From assembly GCF_004785685.1 (NCBI RefSeq), contig NZ_SRPF01000002.1:1008391-1072390 (forward strand): a DNA stretch of 64,000 nucleotides, in the 5' to 3' direction. The notes beneath the pieces were generated by a model. It saw only the letters and a list, made by a program, of their open reading frames with translations. It searched no databases and was not told where the DNA came from. The DNA comes from Marinobacter confluentis (lineage in GTDB: Bacteria; Pseudomonadota; Gammaproteobacteria; Pseudomonadales; Oleiphilaceae). A program made the position numbers and the translations under genes. Positions 9,744-18,687 of this stretch are shown one piece after another. The stretch's first letter is position 1; the number at the start of each line of letters is the position of its first letter.

Positions 9744-11933
9744 ATGCCAACGCAATTTTCCCGCAACCTGCTTGCCCTGGCGATCATGTCCGCCCCCGCG
9801 GCAGCCATGGCCCAGCAGCAGAGCCTGAACGAACTGGTGATCATCGGTGATGAAGCGTCGGCTTCCGCCCTGCCCGGTTCAGCTCATGTTGTCTCCAACG
9901 AGGATATGGAGACCATGAAGTACACGGACGTGCACCAGGTTGCTCGCCAGGTACCCGGCGTCTACTTCCAGGAAGAAGACGGCTATGGATTGCGCCCCAA
10001 TATCGGCATTCGCGGCTCCGGCAGCGGCCGCAGCAGCAAGGTAACGCTGATGGAAGATGGCGTGCTGATGGCACCGGCGCCCTACGCTGCCCCGGCGGCC
10101 TATTACTTTCCATCATTTGGCCGCATTAACAGCGTGGAAGTACTGAAAGGTCCGGATCTGTTGCGCTACGGTCCGCAGACCGTTGGCGGTGCTATCAACT
10201 TCCGGTCCACCCCCATTCCCCGGGAAGCGGCCGGTAATGTCACCACGGAGATCGGCGAGGACAGCAGTAAGCGGCTACATACCTGGTACGGCGCCAGCAG
10301 CGAACAGGCGGGCTTTCTGATCGAGGCACACCAGCAGGAAAGCGATGGTTTTAAAAACATTCAGGGCTCTGACCGGGAGACCGGCTTCGACAAACAGGAC
10401 TTCGTGGCCAAATTGCGTCTCAACTCGCCCTCCAGCGCCGACGTATACCACCAGCTTAATCTGAAAGTGGACTACAGCGAAGAGCTCAGCAACGAGACCT
10501 ACCTTGGCTTGACCGACGAGGACTTCGCCAAGGATCCCAACCAGCGCTACTTTGCCTCCGAGCGTGACAACATGGACACCCAGCGCACCGGTTACATGGC
10601 CCGTCACCTGGTAGACCTGAACGACAATCTGACCCTCACCACCACGGCTTACCGCAATGAATTCGCGCGGAACTGGTACAAGGCCGCCGGCCTTGGCGGC
10701 CTGATTGACGACGCGAACAACGGCGACGCTACCGCCCAGGCGCAGCTCCGCGGTGAAGCGGATGTTGAATTTGATATCAAGAACAACAACCGCGAATACG
10801 TGTCACAGGGCCTGGACTTCAAAGCGGACTGGAATACCGAGCTTGCCGGCATGAGCCATGACCTCACCTTCGGAACCCGCCTGCACGAAGATGAAGTGGA
10901 TCGCTTCCAGCCTATTGATACCTACGAGCAGGTTGTAACGAATGGTCGTCCTACCCTGGAGTTCCAGTCTTCAACCCTGACTACCGGTATCGGCTCTGGC
11001 GACAACCGTGTTGAAGAGGCGGATGCCTGGAGCAGCTTTATCGCCGACCGGATCGCTGTTAACGACCGTCTCACCGTGACCACACTGTTGCGCTACGAGG
11101 ACATCGAAACCAGGGCAACCCGTTACTCTGACCAGGCCCGCACCACGGTCGATCGCACCGTCAGCAACGACACCGCCGAGTGGCTGCCCGGGGTAGGCGC
11201 CACCTACGAACTGGACGGTGGCATCACCCTGCTTGGTGGCGTGCATCGTGGCCTGGCGCCGGCGGGCCCCGGCAGCGAAGACAACGTGGAGCCTGAAATC
11301 AGCGTCAACTACGAGCTGGGCGCGCGCTTCAGCCGCGGCGCGACCCGCGCCGAGCTGATCGGTTTCTACAGTGACTACTCCAACACCGTGGAGAACTGCT
11401 CGGTTGCCACGCCCTGCTCGGACCAGAACAATTCCACGTCCGGCTCCTTCAGCAAGGGGGAATCGCGGGTTCAGGGTATCGAAGCCCTGATCGGTCATGA
11501 ATTCGCTCTGGCCAATGGTGTGAGCGCACCGGTGCAAGCAAACTGGACCTACACTGACGGCGAAGTTACCGAAACCGCGGATGACGGCAGCGTCCTTAAG
11601 GGAGATAACCTGACTTACCTGCCAGAAAACGTTTTCAACCTGCGCGCAGGCCTGCGTGGCGGCGACCAATGGGACGTTTACGCCAATGTCGGCTTCGTCG
11701 ACAGCATGTGCATCGACAACACCTGCGAACGTGGCGGTGACAATACCTTCAGCGAGACCGAGTCTCTGACCGTGGTGGACCTGTCAGGCAGCTATGCCCT
11801 GACCTCCAATGCACGGATGTTTGCCAAGGTGGCCAATGTTTTCGACAACCAGAAAATTGTGGCGCGCTCCCCGGACGGTGCCCGGCCAAACCTCCCTCGC
11901 ACGGGTTACGTGGGTGTAAGCGTCGATTTCTGA
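9744..11933 (+). CDS. TonB-dependent receptor, FecA-like (iron-chelate uptake)
   Basis: This is an outer-membrane gated porin. The 729-residue protein has a signal peptide ending near AAAMAQQ, then a plug domain with SAHVVSNEDMETMKYTDVHQVARQVPGVY and the FecA-like stretch VEVLKGPDLLRYGPQTVGGAINF. A 22-strand-type barrel follows, ending in the aromatic residue of SVDF. The plug is closest in style to ferric-dicitrate receptors. No FecIR-type regulator is adjacent and the N-terminal signalling domain is absent, so control is more likely by Fur directly. The actual ligand cannot be read from the sequence. Confidence 0.9.
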   Translation: MPTQFSRNLLALAIMSAPAAAMAQQQSLNELVIIGDEASASALPGSAHVVSNEDMETMKYTDVHQVARQVPGVYFQEEDGYGLRPNIGIRGSGSGRSSKVTLMEDGVLMAPAPYAAPAAYYFPSFGRINSVEVLKGPDLLRYGPQTVGGAINFRSTPIPREAAGNVTTEIGEDSSKRLHTWYGASSEQAGFLIEAHQQESDGFKNIQGSDRETGFDKQDFVAKLRLNSPSSADVYHQLNLKVDYSEELSNETYLGLTDEDFAKDPNQRYFASERDNMDTQRTGYMARHLVDLNDNLTLTTTAYRNEFARNWYKAAGLGGLIDDANNGDATAQAQLRGEADVEFDIKNNNREYVSQGLDFKADWNTELAGMSHDLTFGTRLHEDEVDRFQPIDTYEQVVTNGRPTLEFQSSTLTTGIGSGDNRVEEADAWSSFIADRIAVNDRLTVTTLLRYEDIETRATRYSDQARTTVDRTVSNDTAEWLPGVGATYELDGGITLLGGVHRGLAPAGPGSEDNVEPEISVNYELGARFSRGATRAELIGFYSDYSNTVENCSVATPCSDQNNSTSGSFSKGESRVQGIEALIGHEFALANGVSAPVQANWTYTDGEVTETADDGSVLKGDNLTYLPENVFNLRAGLRGGDQWDVYANVGFVDSMCIDNTCERGGDNTFSETESLTVVDLSGSYALTSNARMFAKVANVFDNQKIVARSPDGARPNLPRTGYVGVSVDF

Positions 11934-11984
11934 TACCCCAGAGGACAAACCTTGCCTTCGGGCAAATTAACTCAGCAATCCTTC

Positions 11985-12012
11985 GACCCGGTCCTTGACC
12001 GGGTCTTTTTTT
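11985..12012 (+). terminator. Rho-independent terminator after TonB receptor
   Basis: The stem GACCCGGT / ACCGGGTC with a short loop is followed by a run of seven thymines, about 50 bases after the receptor stop codon. Confidence 0.88.
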
Positions 12013-12073
12013 GGGGTAGTGTTAGCGCTTTCGCAAACAGACGTTTGAATTCCTTCCTTACGGAGTCGACTGA

Positions 12074-13009
12074 ATGATGACCAGGCCCCCACTGTCCGTG
12101 TTCACACTGCTGGCCTGCGCGTTGCTGCTCAGCGCCTGTTCACGCCAGAGCATTTATGAAACCGCCATAGGCTGGGAACGCTCCAGTGCCGGGCTGGAAG
12201 CATCTACCATTGAGGTTGGTAACCTGAACATCGCCTACCTGCAGAATAAAGAGACCGTCCAGGGCGACACCATCGTGATGATCCACGGTTTCGGCGCCAA
12301 CAAGGACAACTGGACCCGCCTGGCCCGTCAACTGAGCGACAACTTCAACATCTACGCCATTGACCTGCCGGGCCACGGCGAGAGCAGCAAACCCCTGGAT
12401 ATCGGCTATCACTTTGATGAACAGACCCACCGCCTGAAGCAGATCCTGGATAAACTGGACCTGGGCCGTTTCCACATGATGGGCAATTCCATGGGCGGTG
12501 CCATCACGGCGCTTTACGCCGCTTACTATCCGGAAGCTATCCACTCGGCCGTCCTGTTCGACCCGGCTGGAATCTGGGCCTACGAATCAGATCTGGCTGA
12601 CCAGGTGGTGGCGGGTAAGAATCCGCTGATCCCCACGGAAGAAGGCGACTTCGAACGCCTGGTGGATTTTGCTCTGGAGAAAAAGCCCTTCGTACCCTGG
12701 CCGATCTATAGCGTTATGGAAGAGAAAGCCATCGCGAACCGCGAAGTGAACACGGTTATTTTCAATGACATCCGCGACAGCACCATGGCTTCAAAATTCA
12801 GTGAAGACATTACCGCAATCGGGGCTCCTGTGCTGATCATCTGGGGTCAGGAAGACCGCATCACCGATCCCCGCAATGCCGAGATATTTGTTCAGCAAAT
12901 CCCCGATGCCCGCAAAGTTCTTCTTGACGGCATTGGGCACGCCCCGATGATCGAGGCGCCGGAAAGATCCGCGAGCCTGTTCCGTGAGTTTCTGGCCGAA
13001 ACACGGTAG
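12074..13009 (+). CDS. Alpha/beta-hydrolase, predicted lipoprotein
   Basis: The 311-residue protein has a lipoprotein signal peptide (LLACALLLSAC, cysteine near residue 22) and an alpha/beta-hydrolase domain. The oxyanion region is MIHGFGANKDNW, the nucleophile elbow is GNSMGG with the catalytic serine, and the acid and histidine probably lie in the WGQEDRITDP and GIGHAPMIEAP blocks. It resembles membrane-attached esterases or lipases. The substrate is unknown. It sits alone between a terminator and the antiporter gene. Confidence 0.85.
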   Translation: MMTRPPLSVFTLLACALLLSACSRQSIYETAIGWERSSAGLEASTIEVGNLNIAYLQNKETVQGDTIVMIHGFGANKDNWTRLARQLSDNFNIYAIDLPGHGESSKPLDIGYHFDEQTHRLKQILDKLDLGRFHMMGNSMGGAITALYAAYYPEAIHSAVLFDPAGIWAYESDLADQVVAGKNPLIPTEEGDFERLVDFALEKKPFVPWPIYSVMEEKAIANREVNTVIFNDIRDSTMASKFSEDITAIGAPVLIIWGQEDRITDPRNAEIFVQQIPDARKVLLDGIGHAPMIEAPERSASLFREFLAETR

Positions 13010-13047
13010 CCTTGGCGGAGTCTGTTGGGCAACCGTGAACTAACCGC

Positions 13048-14619
13048 ATGCCAGAAGCTATATGGATATCCTTCGCATTCGGCCTTGGCCTTCTGGTCAA
13101 GACCGTAGGCCTGCCGCCGCTGGTAGGTTACCTGGCCGCTGGTTTTGTGCTCAGTGGCATCTCCGCCGTCACTGAGGTCACCATTGAGGCCACCGACGTA
13201 CTGGCGCACATCGCCCATCTGGGTGTGTTGTTGCTGCTGTTTACGGTTGGCCTGAAGCTCAAACTGCGCTCGATCATCAGCCCCGAGGTCATCGGTGGCA
13301 GCCTGCTTCACTTCGGGATCACCTGTGCCATATTCACCCCCGGTCTCTATCTGCTGATGGACCTGGAGTGGCAAACCGCCTTCCTTCTGGCCATTGCCCT
13401 ATCCTTTTCCAGCACCGTGCTGGCCGCCAAGGTTCTGGAAACCAAACGCGAGCTTCGCGCCTTTCATGGCCGGGTCGCTATTGGCATTCTGATCATGCAG
13501 GACCTCATTGCCCTGGTGGTAATGAGCCTGGCAGCCGGCGAGGCGCCGTCAAAGTGGGCATTGGTGGTGTTCGGGCTGCCACTTCTGCGCCCGCTGCTCT
13601 ACCGGCTTCTGGATGCAAGCGGCCACGATGAACTGTTGGTGCTTCTGGGACTGTTGCTGGCTCTGGTACTGGGCGGGCTTGGCTTCGAGGCAGTCGGGCT
13701 CAGCTCTGAACTGGGCGCCCTGGTTTTTGGTGCCATGCTGGCGAATCACCCCCGCTCGCAGGAACTGGCCAAATCCCTCTGGAGCGTGAAAGAAGTGTTT
13801 CTGGTGGGCTTCTTTCTGCAGATCGGTATTGGCGGCTTGCCCGACAGTGAAGCGCTGATATTTGCAGTGGTTGCCACTCTGGTACTGCCACTGAAAGGCC
13901 TGCTGTTTTTCTTCCTGTTGCTGCTGTTCCGGTTGCGGGCCCGCAGCGGCTTCCTCAGCTCCCTGTCGCTGACCAATTACAGCGAATTCGGCCTGATTGT
14001 CGCCAGCGTTGCCCTGCCGGAATGGCTGGTACCCCTGGCGATCACGGTTTCACTGTCGTTCGTGATTTCGGCGCCGCTGAATCGATATTCTCATGCGCTT
14101 TATGAGCGCCTTGGCAGCTCGCTCGAGCGCTTCGAAAGCCGCACCCGCCATCCTGACGAACAACCGGTCTCGCTGGGCAACACTCGCGTATTGGTCATGG
14201 GCATGGGTCGAACCGGGGCGGCGGCCTATGACTGGCTCAGCGAAAACGAACGGGACCTGATGGGCCTGGACTCAGACCCGGCAAAAATACAGCAGCATCA
14301 GGAGGCAGGCCGTAACGTGGTGTTTGCCGATGCCGAAGATAATACTTTCTGGCAGGGACTTCATATGCCGGCCCTGGAAGCGGTTGTACTCGCCATGGGT
14401 GATATCGAAGGCAAACTGATTGCGGCGCGTATGCTCAGGCACAAAGGGTTTACCGGCTACATTGTCGCGCACACCATGTACACCGACGAAGCCCGCAAAA
14501 TCTGCGAAGCCGGCGCTGACGAAGCCTACCTCACCATGAGCGAAACCGGCGTAGCCCTGGCAAGCCACCTGATGGATCATCGGCCTGCCATGCCCTCGCA
14601 AACCGCAGGCAATACCTGA
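13048..14619 (+). CDS. Cation:proton antiporter, CPA2/Kef type with C-terminal TrkA-N domain
   Basis: The protein of 523 residues has about twelve hydrophobic helices in its first 350 residues, in the style of KefB/YbaL exchangers (LAHIAHLGVLLLLFTVGLKL, LLIMQ-type and GLSSELGALVFGAMLANHP segments). A Rossmann TrkA-N domain follows (TRVLVMGMGRTGAAAYDWL, LDSDPAKIQQHQEAGRNVVFADAED). It is likely a K+ or Na+/H+ exchanger at the inner membrane, gated by a nucleotide ligand. The stop codon overlaps the start of the next gene by one base. Confidence 0.88.
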   Translation: MPEAIWISFAFGLGLLVKTVGLPPLVGYLAAGFVLSGISAVTEVTIEATDVLAHIAHLGVLLLLFTVGLKLKLRSIISPEVIGGSLLHFGITCAIFTPGLYLLMDLEWQTAFLLAIALSFSSTVLAAKVLETKRELRAFHGRVAIGILIMQDLIALVVMSLAAGEAPSKWALVVFGLPLLRPLLYRLLDASGHDELLVLLGLLLALVLGGLGFEAVGLSSELGALVFGAMLANHPRSQELAKSLWSVKEVFLVGFFLQIGIGGLPDSEALIFAVVATLVLPLKGLLFFFLLLLFRLRARSGFLSSLSLTNYSEFGLIVASVALPEWLVPLAITVSLSFVISAPLNRYSHALYERLGSSLERFESRTRHPDEQPVSLGNTRVLVMGMGRTGAAAYDWLSENERDLMGLDSDPAKIQQHQEAGRNVVFADAEDNTFWQGLHMPALEAVVLAMGDIEGKLIAARMLRHKGFTGYIVAHTMYTDEARKICEAGADEAYLTMSETGVALASHLMDHRPAMPSQTAGNT

Positions 14620-15260
14620 TGTACCAACCCGGCCATGCCAGTGAACACACCATGACCCAGATGACCTCCCTGCACGAGGAACGTCTGGATTTTGTGTTCC
14701 GGACCCTCAGGGATACCGGCGCCCGGAAAGTTCTGGATCTAGGTTGCGGCTCCGGTTCCCTGCTCTACCGGCTGCTGGCCGACAGCCAGTTTGATCAGGT
14801 TACGGGGCTGGAAGACTCGGGCGTGTCGCTGCGGCAGGCGCGCTCGGTTCTGGCGGACTTTCTGGGCCAGAACCCGCCCCGAATCCAGCTGATCCGGGGA
14901 TCCTATGCAGAGCGCAATACCGCCCTGACCGGATACGAGGCCGCTGCCATGGTCGAAACCATCGAGCACGTTCGCCCCGAGCAGCTTTCAAAAGTGGAAC
15001 TGGCGGTGTTCGGCCAGTACCGGCCCGGATGCCTGTTCATGACCACACCGAATCGCGAATACAACCCACTGTTTGATCTGGCGCCCGGCGAGTTTCGCGA
15101 GGAAGACCACAAGTTCGAATGGGACCGGGTCAAGTTCCAGCGCTGGGCGCGAGGCGTCGCGGACCGCAACGGTTACGACGTTCGCTTCGGTGGCATCGGG
15201 GACTTTGTCCCTGACGTAGGCCACCCCACCCAGACCGCGTTCTTTACCCGCCGGAACTGA
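14619..15260 (+). CDS. Hen1-like SAM-dependent methyltransferase (RNA 3'-terminal type), stand-alone
   Basis: The 213-residue protein matches the Hen1 catalytic domain. SAM is bound by VLDLGCGSGSLLYRLL, the metal site is supplied by ETIEHV with the later histidine of EEDHKFEWDRVKFQRW, and TTPNREYNPLF is the conserved loop. Hen1 enzymes 2'-O-methylate the 3' end of RNA. Bacterial Hen1 usually carries an extra N-terminal ligase-activating domain and is paired with the RNA-repair protein Pnkp. Neither is present here, so the RNA substrate is open. It is translationally coupled to the antiporter upstream; an internal ATG at 14652 is an alternative start. Confidence 0.8.
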   Translation: MYQPGHASEHTMTQMTSLHEERLDFVFRTLRDTGARKVLDLGCGSGSLLYRLLADSQFDQVTGLEDSGVSLRQARSVLADFLGQNPPRIQLIRGSYAERNTALTGYEAAAMVETIEHVRPEQLSKVELAVFGQYRPGCLFMTTPNREYNPLFDLAPGEFREEDHKFEWDRVKFQRWARGVADRNGYDVRFGGIGDFVPDVGHPTQTAFFTRRN

Positions 15261-15276
15261 TCAGCGGGATTTTGCG

Positions 15277-16020
15277 CTATCGAACCCGGCGCCAGGCGCT
15301 CAGTTCGGCAATGGTGTGCTGGAACTTGCGGCGTGTTTCCCGGATTACGAACGGTACATCCTCGGGCGCCTGGATTTCCTCGAAGTGGTCGGTAAGCACT
15401 TCACGCATGCCGTCCAGAACAGTACGTGGCTGGCCGTTGTGCTCGAAGCCACCAATCCAGTTGGCGCGGGGCGTGAAATCCTCCAGCAGGGTATAGGGGG
15501 AGCTGATGACCAGCGTGCCGTTCTCCGACAGGCGATTGTGGATGTCCATCAGGAAAGCCGCAGGGTCCTGCAGGCGGTCAATCAGGTTACCCGCAAAGAT
15601 CAGGTCGTAATTCCGATGGTCTTCTGACAGGTTGCAGGCGTCGCCGGTGGCAAAGGACACTTTCTCCGCGGCCCTGGCCAGGTCCATATTTTCCAGTTCT
15701 ACCGTGACCCGTTTGCCAAGCTCGCCCTCATCACGGCGGAAGAAATCAATGGCGCCGTCTTTCTGCAGGGTGGCAGCCGCCCCGACAAACCGGGACGACA
15801 GATCAACCCCCACCACCTGGTCAAACACGCGGCCCAGCTCGAAGGCCGTGCGACCCACGGCGCAACCAAGATCCAGGGCCTTCAGTTTGTCGCGACCGGC
15901 CATCAGTTCCTGGCAGATCCGGGCGCACCGGGCCGGATAGTTACCAACGCCAAAGTGACTCTCACCGAAATGGAAATCCAGATACTGGCTCAGCAGCTCA
16001 TCAGTCTCATACACGTTCAT
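15277..16020 (-). CDS. 4-mercaptohistidine N1-methyltransferase-like (OvoA C-terminal domain as separate gene)
   Basis: The 247-residue protein corresponds over its whole length to the methyltransferase part of the ovothiol enzyme OvoA. It starts YETDELLSQYLDFHFGES, contains the SAM motif ALDLGCAVGRTAFEL and the block SPYTLLEDFTPRANWIGGF, and ends with the signature VPFVIRETRRKFQHTI. In most OvoA proteins this is fused behind the sulfoxide synthase. Here it is a separate gene 28 bases downstream of an EgtB/OvoA-like oxidase on the same strand, so together they probably make an N-methylated thiohistidine such as ovothiol A. Product identity is inference. Confidence 0.82.
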   Translation of the reverse strand: MNVYETDELLSQYLDFHFGESHFGVGNYPARCARICQELMAGRDKLKALDLGCAVGRTAFELGRVFDQVVGVDLSSRFVGAAATLQKDGAIDFFRRDEGELGKRVTVELENMDLARAAEKVSFATGDACNLSEDHRNYDLIFAGNLIDRLQDPAAFLMDIHNRLSENGTLVISSPYTLLEDFTPRANWIGGFEHNGQPRTVLDGMREVLTDHFEEIQAPEDVPFVIRETRRKFQHTIAELSAWRRVR

Positions 16021-16048
16021 CGCGTGTCCTTATTTGGGTTCTGTCAGT

Positions 16049-17404
16049 TTAGGGCGCACAGGTGCGGAACCCGGTGTAGACGTCATTGCGCTGCGCGAGG
16101 TAGGCCTGCCGGTAGGTGCCCCGGATCAGGTTCGGCGACGTCGCACAGCCCCCACCCCTGGTCACCTTGTGGTCGCCGAACTGCAGGGTCGACATGAATG
16201 GATAGACATCGATTTTAAAGCCGTCATAGGGGAAGAACTGACTGCTAGTCCACTCCCAGACGCTGCCCATCATCTGGCGACAACCAAAAGGACTGTCACC
16301 GGCCGGGTAATCCCAGACCGGATTCTGCGCCATATTGCGGCCGCCCAGATCCGCCAGCTCAGGGCTGGGAGGTTCATTGCCCCAGGGGAAACGGCGGAAC
16401 GGCTGGCCCGGGCGATTTGCCAGGGCAGCGACCTCCCATTCATATTCAGTGGGCAACCGCCGACCCGCCCAGTTGCACCAGGCTTCGGCTTCCCAGTAGG
16501 TAATATGAACCACCGGGGCATCCGGATTCACCGGCTGCCATCGGTCAAAAACTCGTTCCTGCCACTGGCCATCCTGCCTGCGCCAGTAAAGAGGGTGTTG
16601 CGGCGCCTGCACCAGGGGCTCTGATTCCCCCTGGGCCAGGGTGACGTCGACCGCGGTCTGCAGCCATTTGCGGCCGCCGAACGACCAGAGCCCCGGACGC
16701 TCATAACCACCGTCGTCCACGAACGCCATGAATTCACGGTTGCTCACCGGCAGCTTCGAGATCTCGAAGGCAGGCAGCTCGATTTCAAAGTGCGGCTTTT
16801 CATTGTCAAACGCGAAATCTTCATCGGCATAGGCATCGGATTCGCCTGGCATCCCAATCAGCCAGCGCCCGGCAGGAATCTTAGCATCGACTGGCTCACC
16901 GTCATTCAGGGGCGCACCCGGGGCGATTCGCTCGGGCTGGAAATCGGGTACTGCGGGATAGCCCACCGTCTGCCGACACCAGATAATCGACTCGATGTGC
17001 ATGTTCTGGTGGAAAATGGAGTAGCGATAGAGGTAAAGCTCCTCGTCGGTCAGAGGCCTGTTCCGGATTCGCTCGGCAACCCGCTCGTAGATGGTGTCAA
17101 AGTAAGCCAGGGTGGCTTCCCGGCCCGGGAACAGGTCTCGACGCCAGCGGTCTGTGTGCTCGATGTGGAACGAATCCCAGAGGTCATCCATGGCCGGATC
17201 ATAACTGGGGGTGCCATCAAGAAGGCTGAACACGAACACTTCGTAGAAAAACGCCGCATGCCCCATTTCCCACAGGGGCGGGTTCACGCCCGGATGATAG
17301 GGCACATCCAGCTGATCTTCAGGCAGAGTCGTAATCAGGGCACGCGTTCGCTGGCGCGCCGTTTCAAGCTCAGCTAGCAGGGTTGCTTTATCCACGCGCT
17401 GCAT
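16049..17404 (-). CDS. EgtB/OvoA-type nonheme-iron sulfoxide synthase (DinB + formylglycine-enzyme fold)
   Basis: The 451-residue protein has an N-terminal DinB-like helical domain and a C-terminal SUMF1/FGE-sulfatase domain. The three-histidine iron site is visible: one His in LWEMGHAAFFYE (near residue 49) and two in HQNMHIES (near 133 and 137). The C-terminal fold is marked by MMGSVWEWTSSQFFPYDGF and VTRGGGCATSPNLIRG. Family members join oxygen, a histidine derivative and a thiol (EgtB: ergothioneine; OvoA: 5-histidylcysteine; SenA: selenoneine). Its operon partner is an OvoA-C-terminal-like methyltransferase, which points to a thiohistidine product, but motif comparison alone does not fix the substrate. 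Confidence 0.8.
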   Translation of the reverse strand: MQRVDKATLLAELETARQRTRALITTLPEDQLDVPYHPGVNPPLWEMGHAAFFYEVFVFSLLDGTPSYDPAMDDLWDSFHIEHTDRWRRDLFPGREATLAYFDTIYERVAERIRNRPLTDEELYLYRYSIFHQNMHIESIIWCRQTVGYPAVPDFQPERIAPGAPLNDGEPVDAKIPAGRWLIGMPGESDAYADEDFAFDNEKPHFEIELPAFEISKLPVSNREFMAFVDDGGYERPGLWSFGGRKWLQTAVDVTLAQGESEPLVQAPQHPLYWRRQDGQWQERVFDRWQPVNPDAPVVHITYWEAEAWCNWAGRRLPTEYEWEVAALANRPGQPFRRFPWGNEPPSPELADLGGRNMAQNPVWDYPAGDSPFGCRQMMGSVWEWTSSQFFPYDGFKIDVYPFMSTLQFGDHKVTRGGGCATSPNLIRGTYRQAYLAQRNDVYTGFRTCAP

Positions 17405-17576
17405 TCTCTCCAGATGAAACGTCTAGGGTTCTACGATAACAAACTACGGTTCAGATGAATGCCACATCACAACAGGTGCAGATGAAATCAGGGTGGCCGA
17501 TCAATGATATGCTGTCTGCTTACCCGGTGACATCCAGACCCATACATAGTTTCGAACAGCATCAAGGTGATCATCC

Positions 17577-18086
17577 ATGGCGACCCGTCCTGAACCCCGC
17601 GCCTCACGCCCCGTCAGTGCATCAGCCATCGAGCAGCATGTCTATAAAGTATTCCCGAACGACATGAACTCCCATCACACGGTGTTTGGCGGCATGATCA
17701 TGTCCAAATGTGACCGACTGGCCCTGGTAGTGGCAGAACGCCACTCCGGGCATGTGTGCGTGACCGCTGCGGTGGATTCCATCCATTTCCGGGCACCGGC
17801 CAAGGGCAACGATACCCTGCTATTCAGCCTGTCGCTGAACCGCAGCTGGGGTTCATCCATGGAAATCGGTGCGCGGGTGGAAGCAGAGAACAGCTACACC
17901 GGTGAAAGCCGCCACATTCTGTCTGCCTTTTTTACCTTTGTAGCACTGGACGAGAACGATGAACCGGTCGACGTTCCCGCGGCTGAACCACAAACAGAAG
18001 AGCAGAAACGACGTTTTAAAAATGCAGAAATACGGCGCGAGGGTCGGCTAGAAACACGGAAAAGATTGAACGAAAGGATGGAATGA
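17577..18086 (+). CDS. Acyl-CoA thioesterase, hotdog fold
   Basis: The 169-residue hotdog protein hydrolyses acyl-CoA in the cytosol. It contains the signature NHHTVFGG-type block (MNSHHTVFGGMIMSKCDRLAL), the central VCVTAAVDSIHFRAP strand and a charged C-terminal tail rich in Glu/Arg. It is close to the YciA/BACH group. It is the last core-like gene before an accessory segment; the 174 bases that follow (18087-18260) hold no gene. Confidence 0.9.
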   Translation: MATRPEPRASRPVSASAIEQHVYKVFPNDMNSHHTVFGGMIMSKCDRLALVVAERHSGHVCVTAAVDSIHFRAPAKGNDTLLFSLSLNRSWGSSMEIGARVEAENSYTGESRHILSAFFTFVALDENDEPVDVPAAEPQTEEQKRRFKNAEIRREGRLETRKRLNERME

Positions 18087-18260
18087 ATTTGGGACAAGCC
18101 AATCCGCTATTCGGAAACAAAGCACGCTGAGGTCGCATAGCGGACATTCGGACGCGAGTCACAAAGGTCCGATTTGAGGCTAGGATACATTGTGTATATC
18201 GAGAAAGGTCCAATTCGAGGAACTCCTGCGTGGGGTTAGGATCATTCACTGGTTATCCAA

Positions 18261-18572
18261 TCACTCGAAAAGTGGCCGAAAAAAACTACGCTCGTAACTG
18301 TGAATACATCGCGTTTCTTCCGCATATTGGAAGGCTGCAATGCAGTCAGGATCGTTGAAAGAGTCTTTCCTATATTGCTCGTACTCAGCAAAGCTCGGGA
18401 AAGTGAACAGGGCCAGCGCAACGTCGTTTGCGCCTTCTGAGGGTAAAAAATAACCGTGGTGTTGGCCGCCAAGTTTATCGACCAATGATATCCAAAGTCT
18501 CGAGTAATGTTCGAATTCCTTGAGTTTGTATGGATCAATCAGGTAGCGCAAATAACAGGTAACCAATGTCAT
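18261..18572 (-). CDS. NIPSNAP-family protein
   Basis: The roughly 104-residue protein has the NIPSNAP dimeric alpha/beta-barrel signature (VTCYLRYLIDPYKLKEFEHY, HHGYFLPSEGANDVALALF, ending SYERSFFRPLF). The biochemical role of small bacterial NIPSNAPs is not known. The ribosome site AGAGGAG sits one base from the ATG at 18572 but seven bases from a TTG at 18566. Since family members usually begin M-V/I-T-C, the TTG is the more likely true start. It is the last gene of the five-gene operon starting with the MocR regulator. Confidence 0.82.
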   Translation of the reverse strand: MTLVTCYLRYLIDPYKLKEFEHYSRLWISLVDKLGGQHHGYFLPSEGANDVALALFTFPSFAEYEQYRKDSFNDPDCIAAFQYAEETRCIHSYERSFFRPLFE

Positions 18573-18687
18573 TCTCCTCTTTTGGTCGTAATGACCTGCT
18601 CCCATCAGAGTGTCTCAAGATTCTCAATGACCTCGACCTAACAAGTTAATGAAGCTTATTCAGAAGCAACGCATTCAATACTCGCAG

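Noticed and set aside
18164..18221. Short direct repeat (AAAGGTCC-type, about 17 bases, two copies)
   Set aside because: The copies differ at several bases and have no link to a gene or element; chance similarity is likely.
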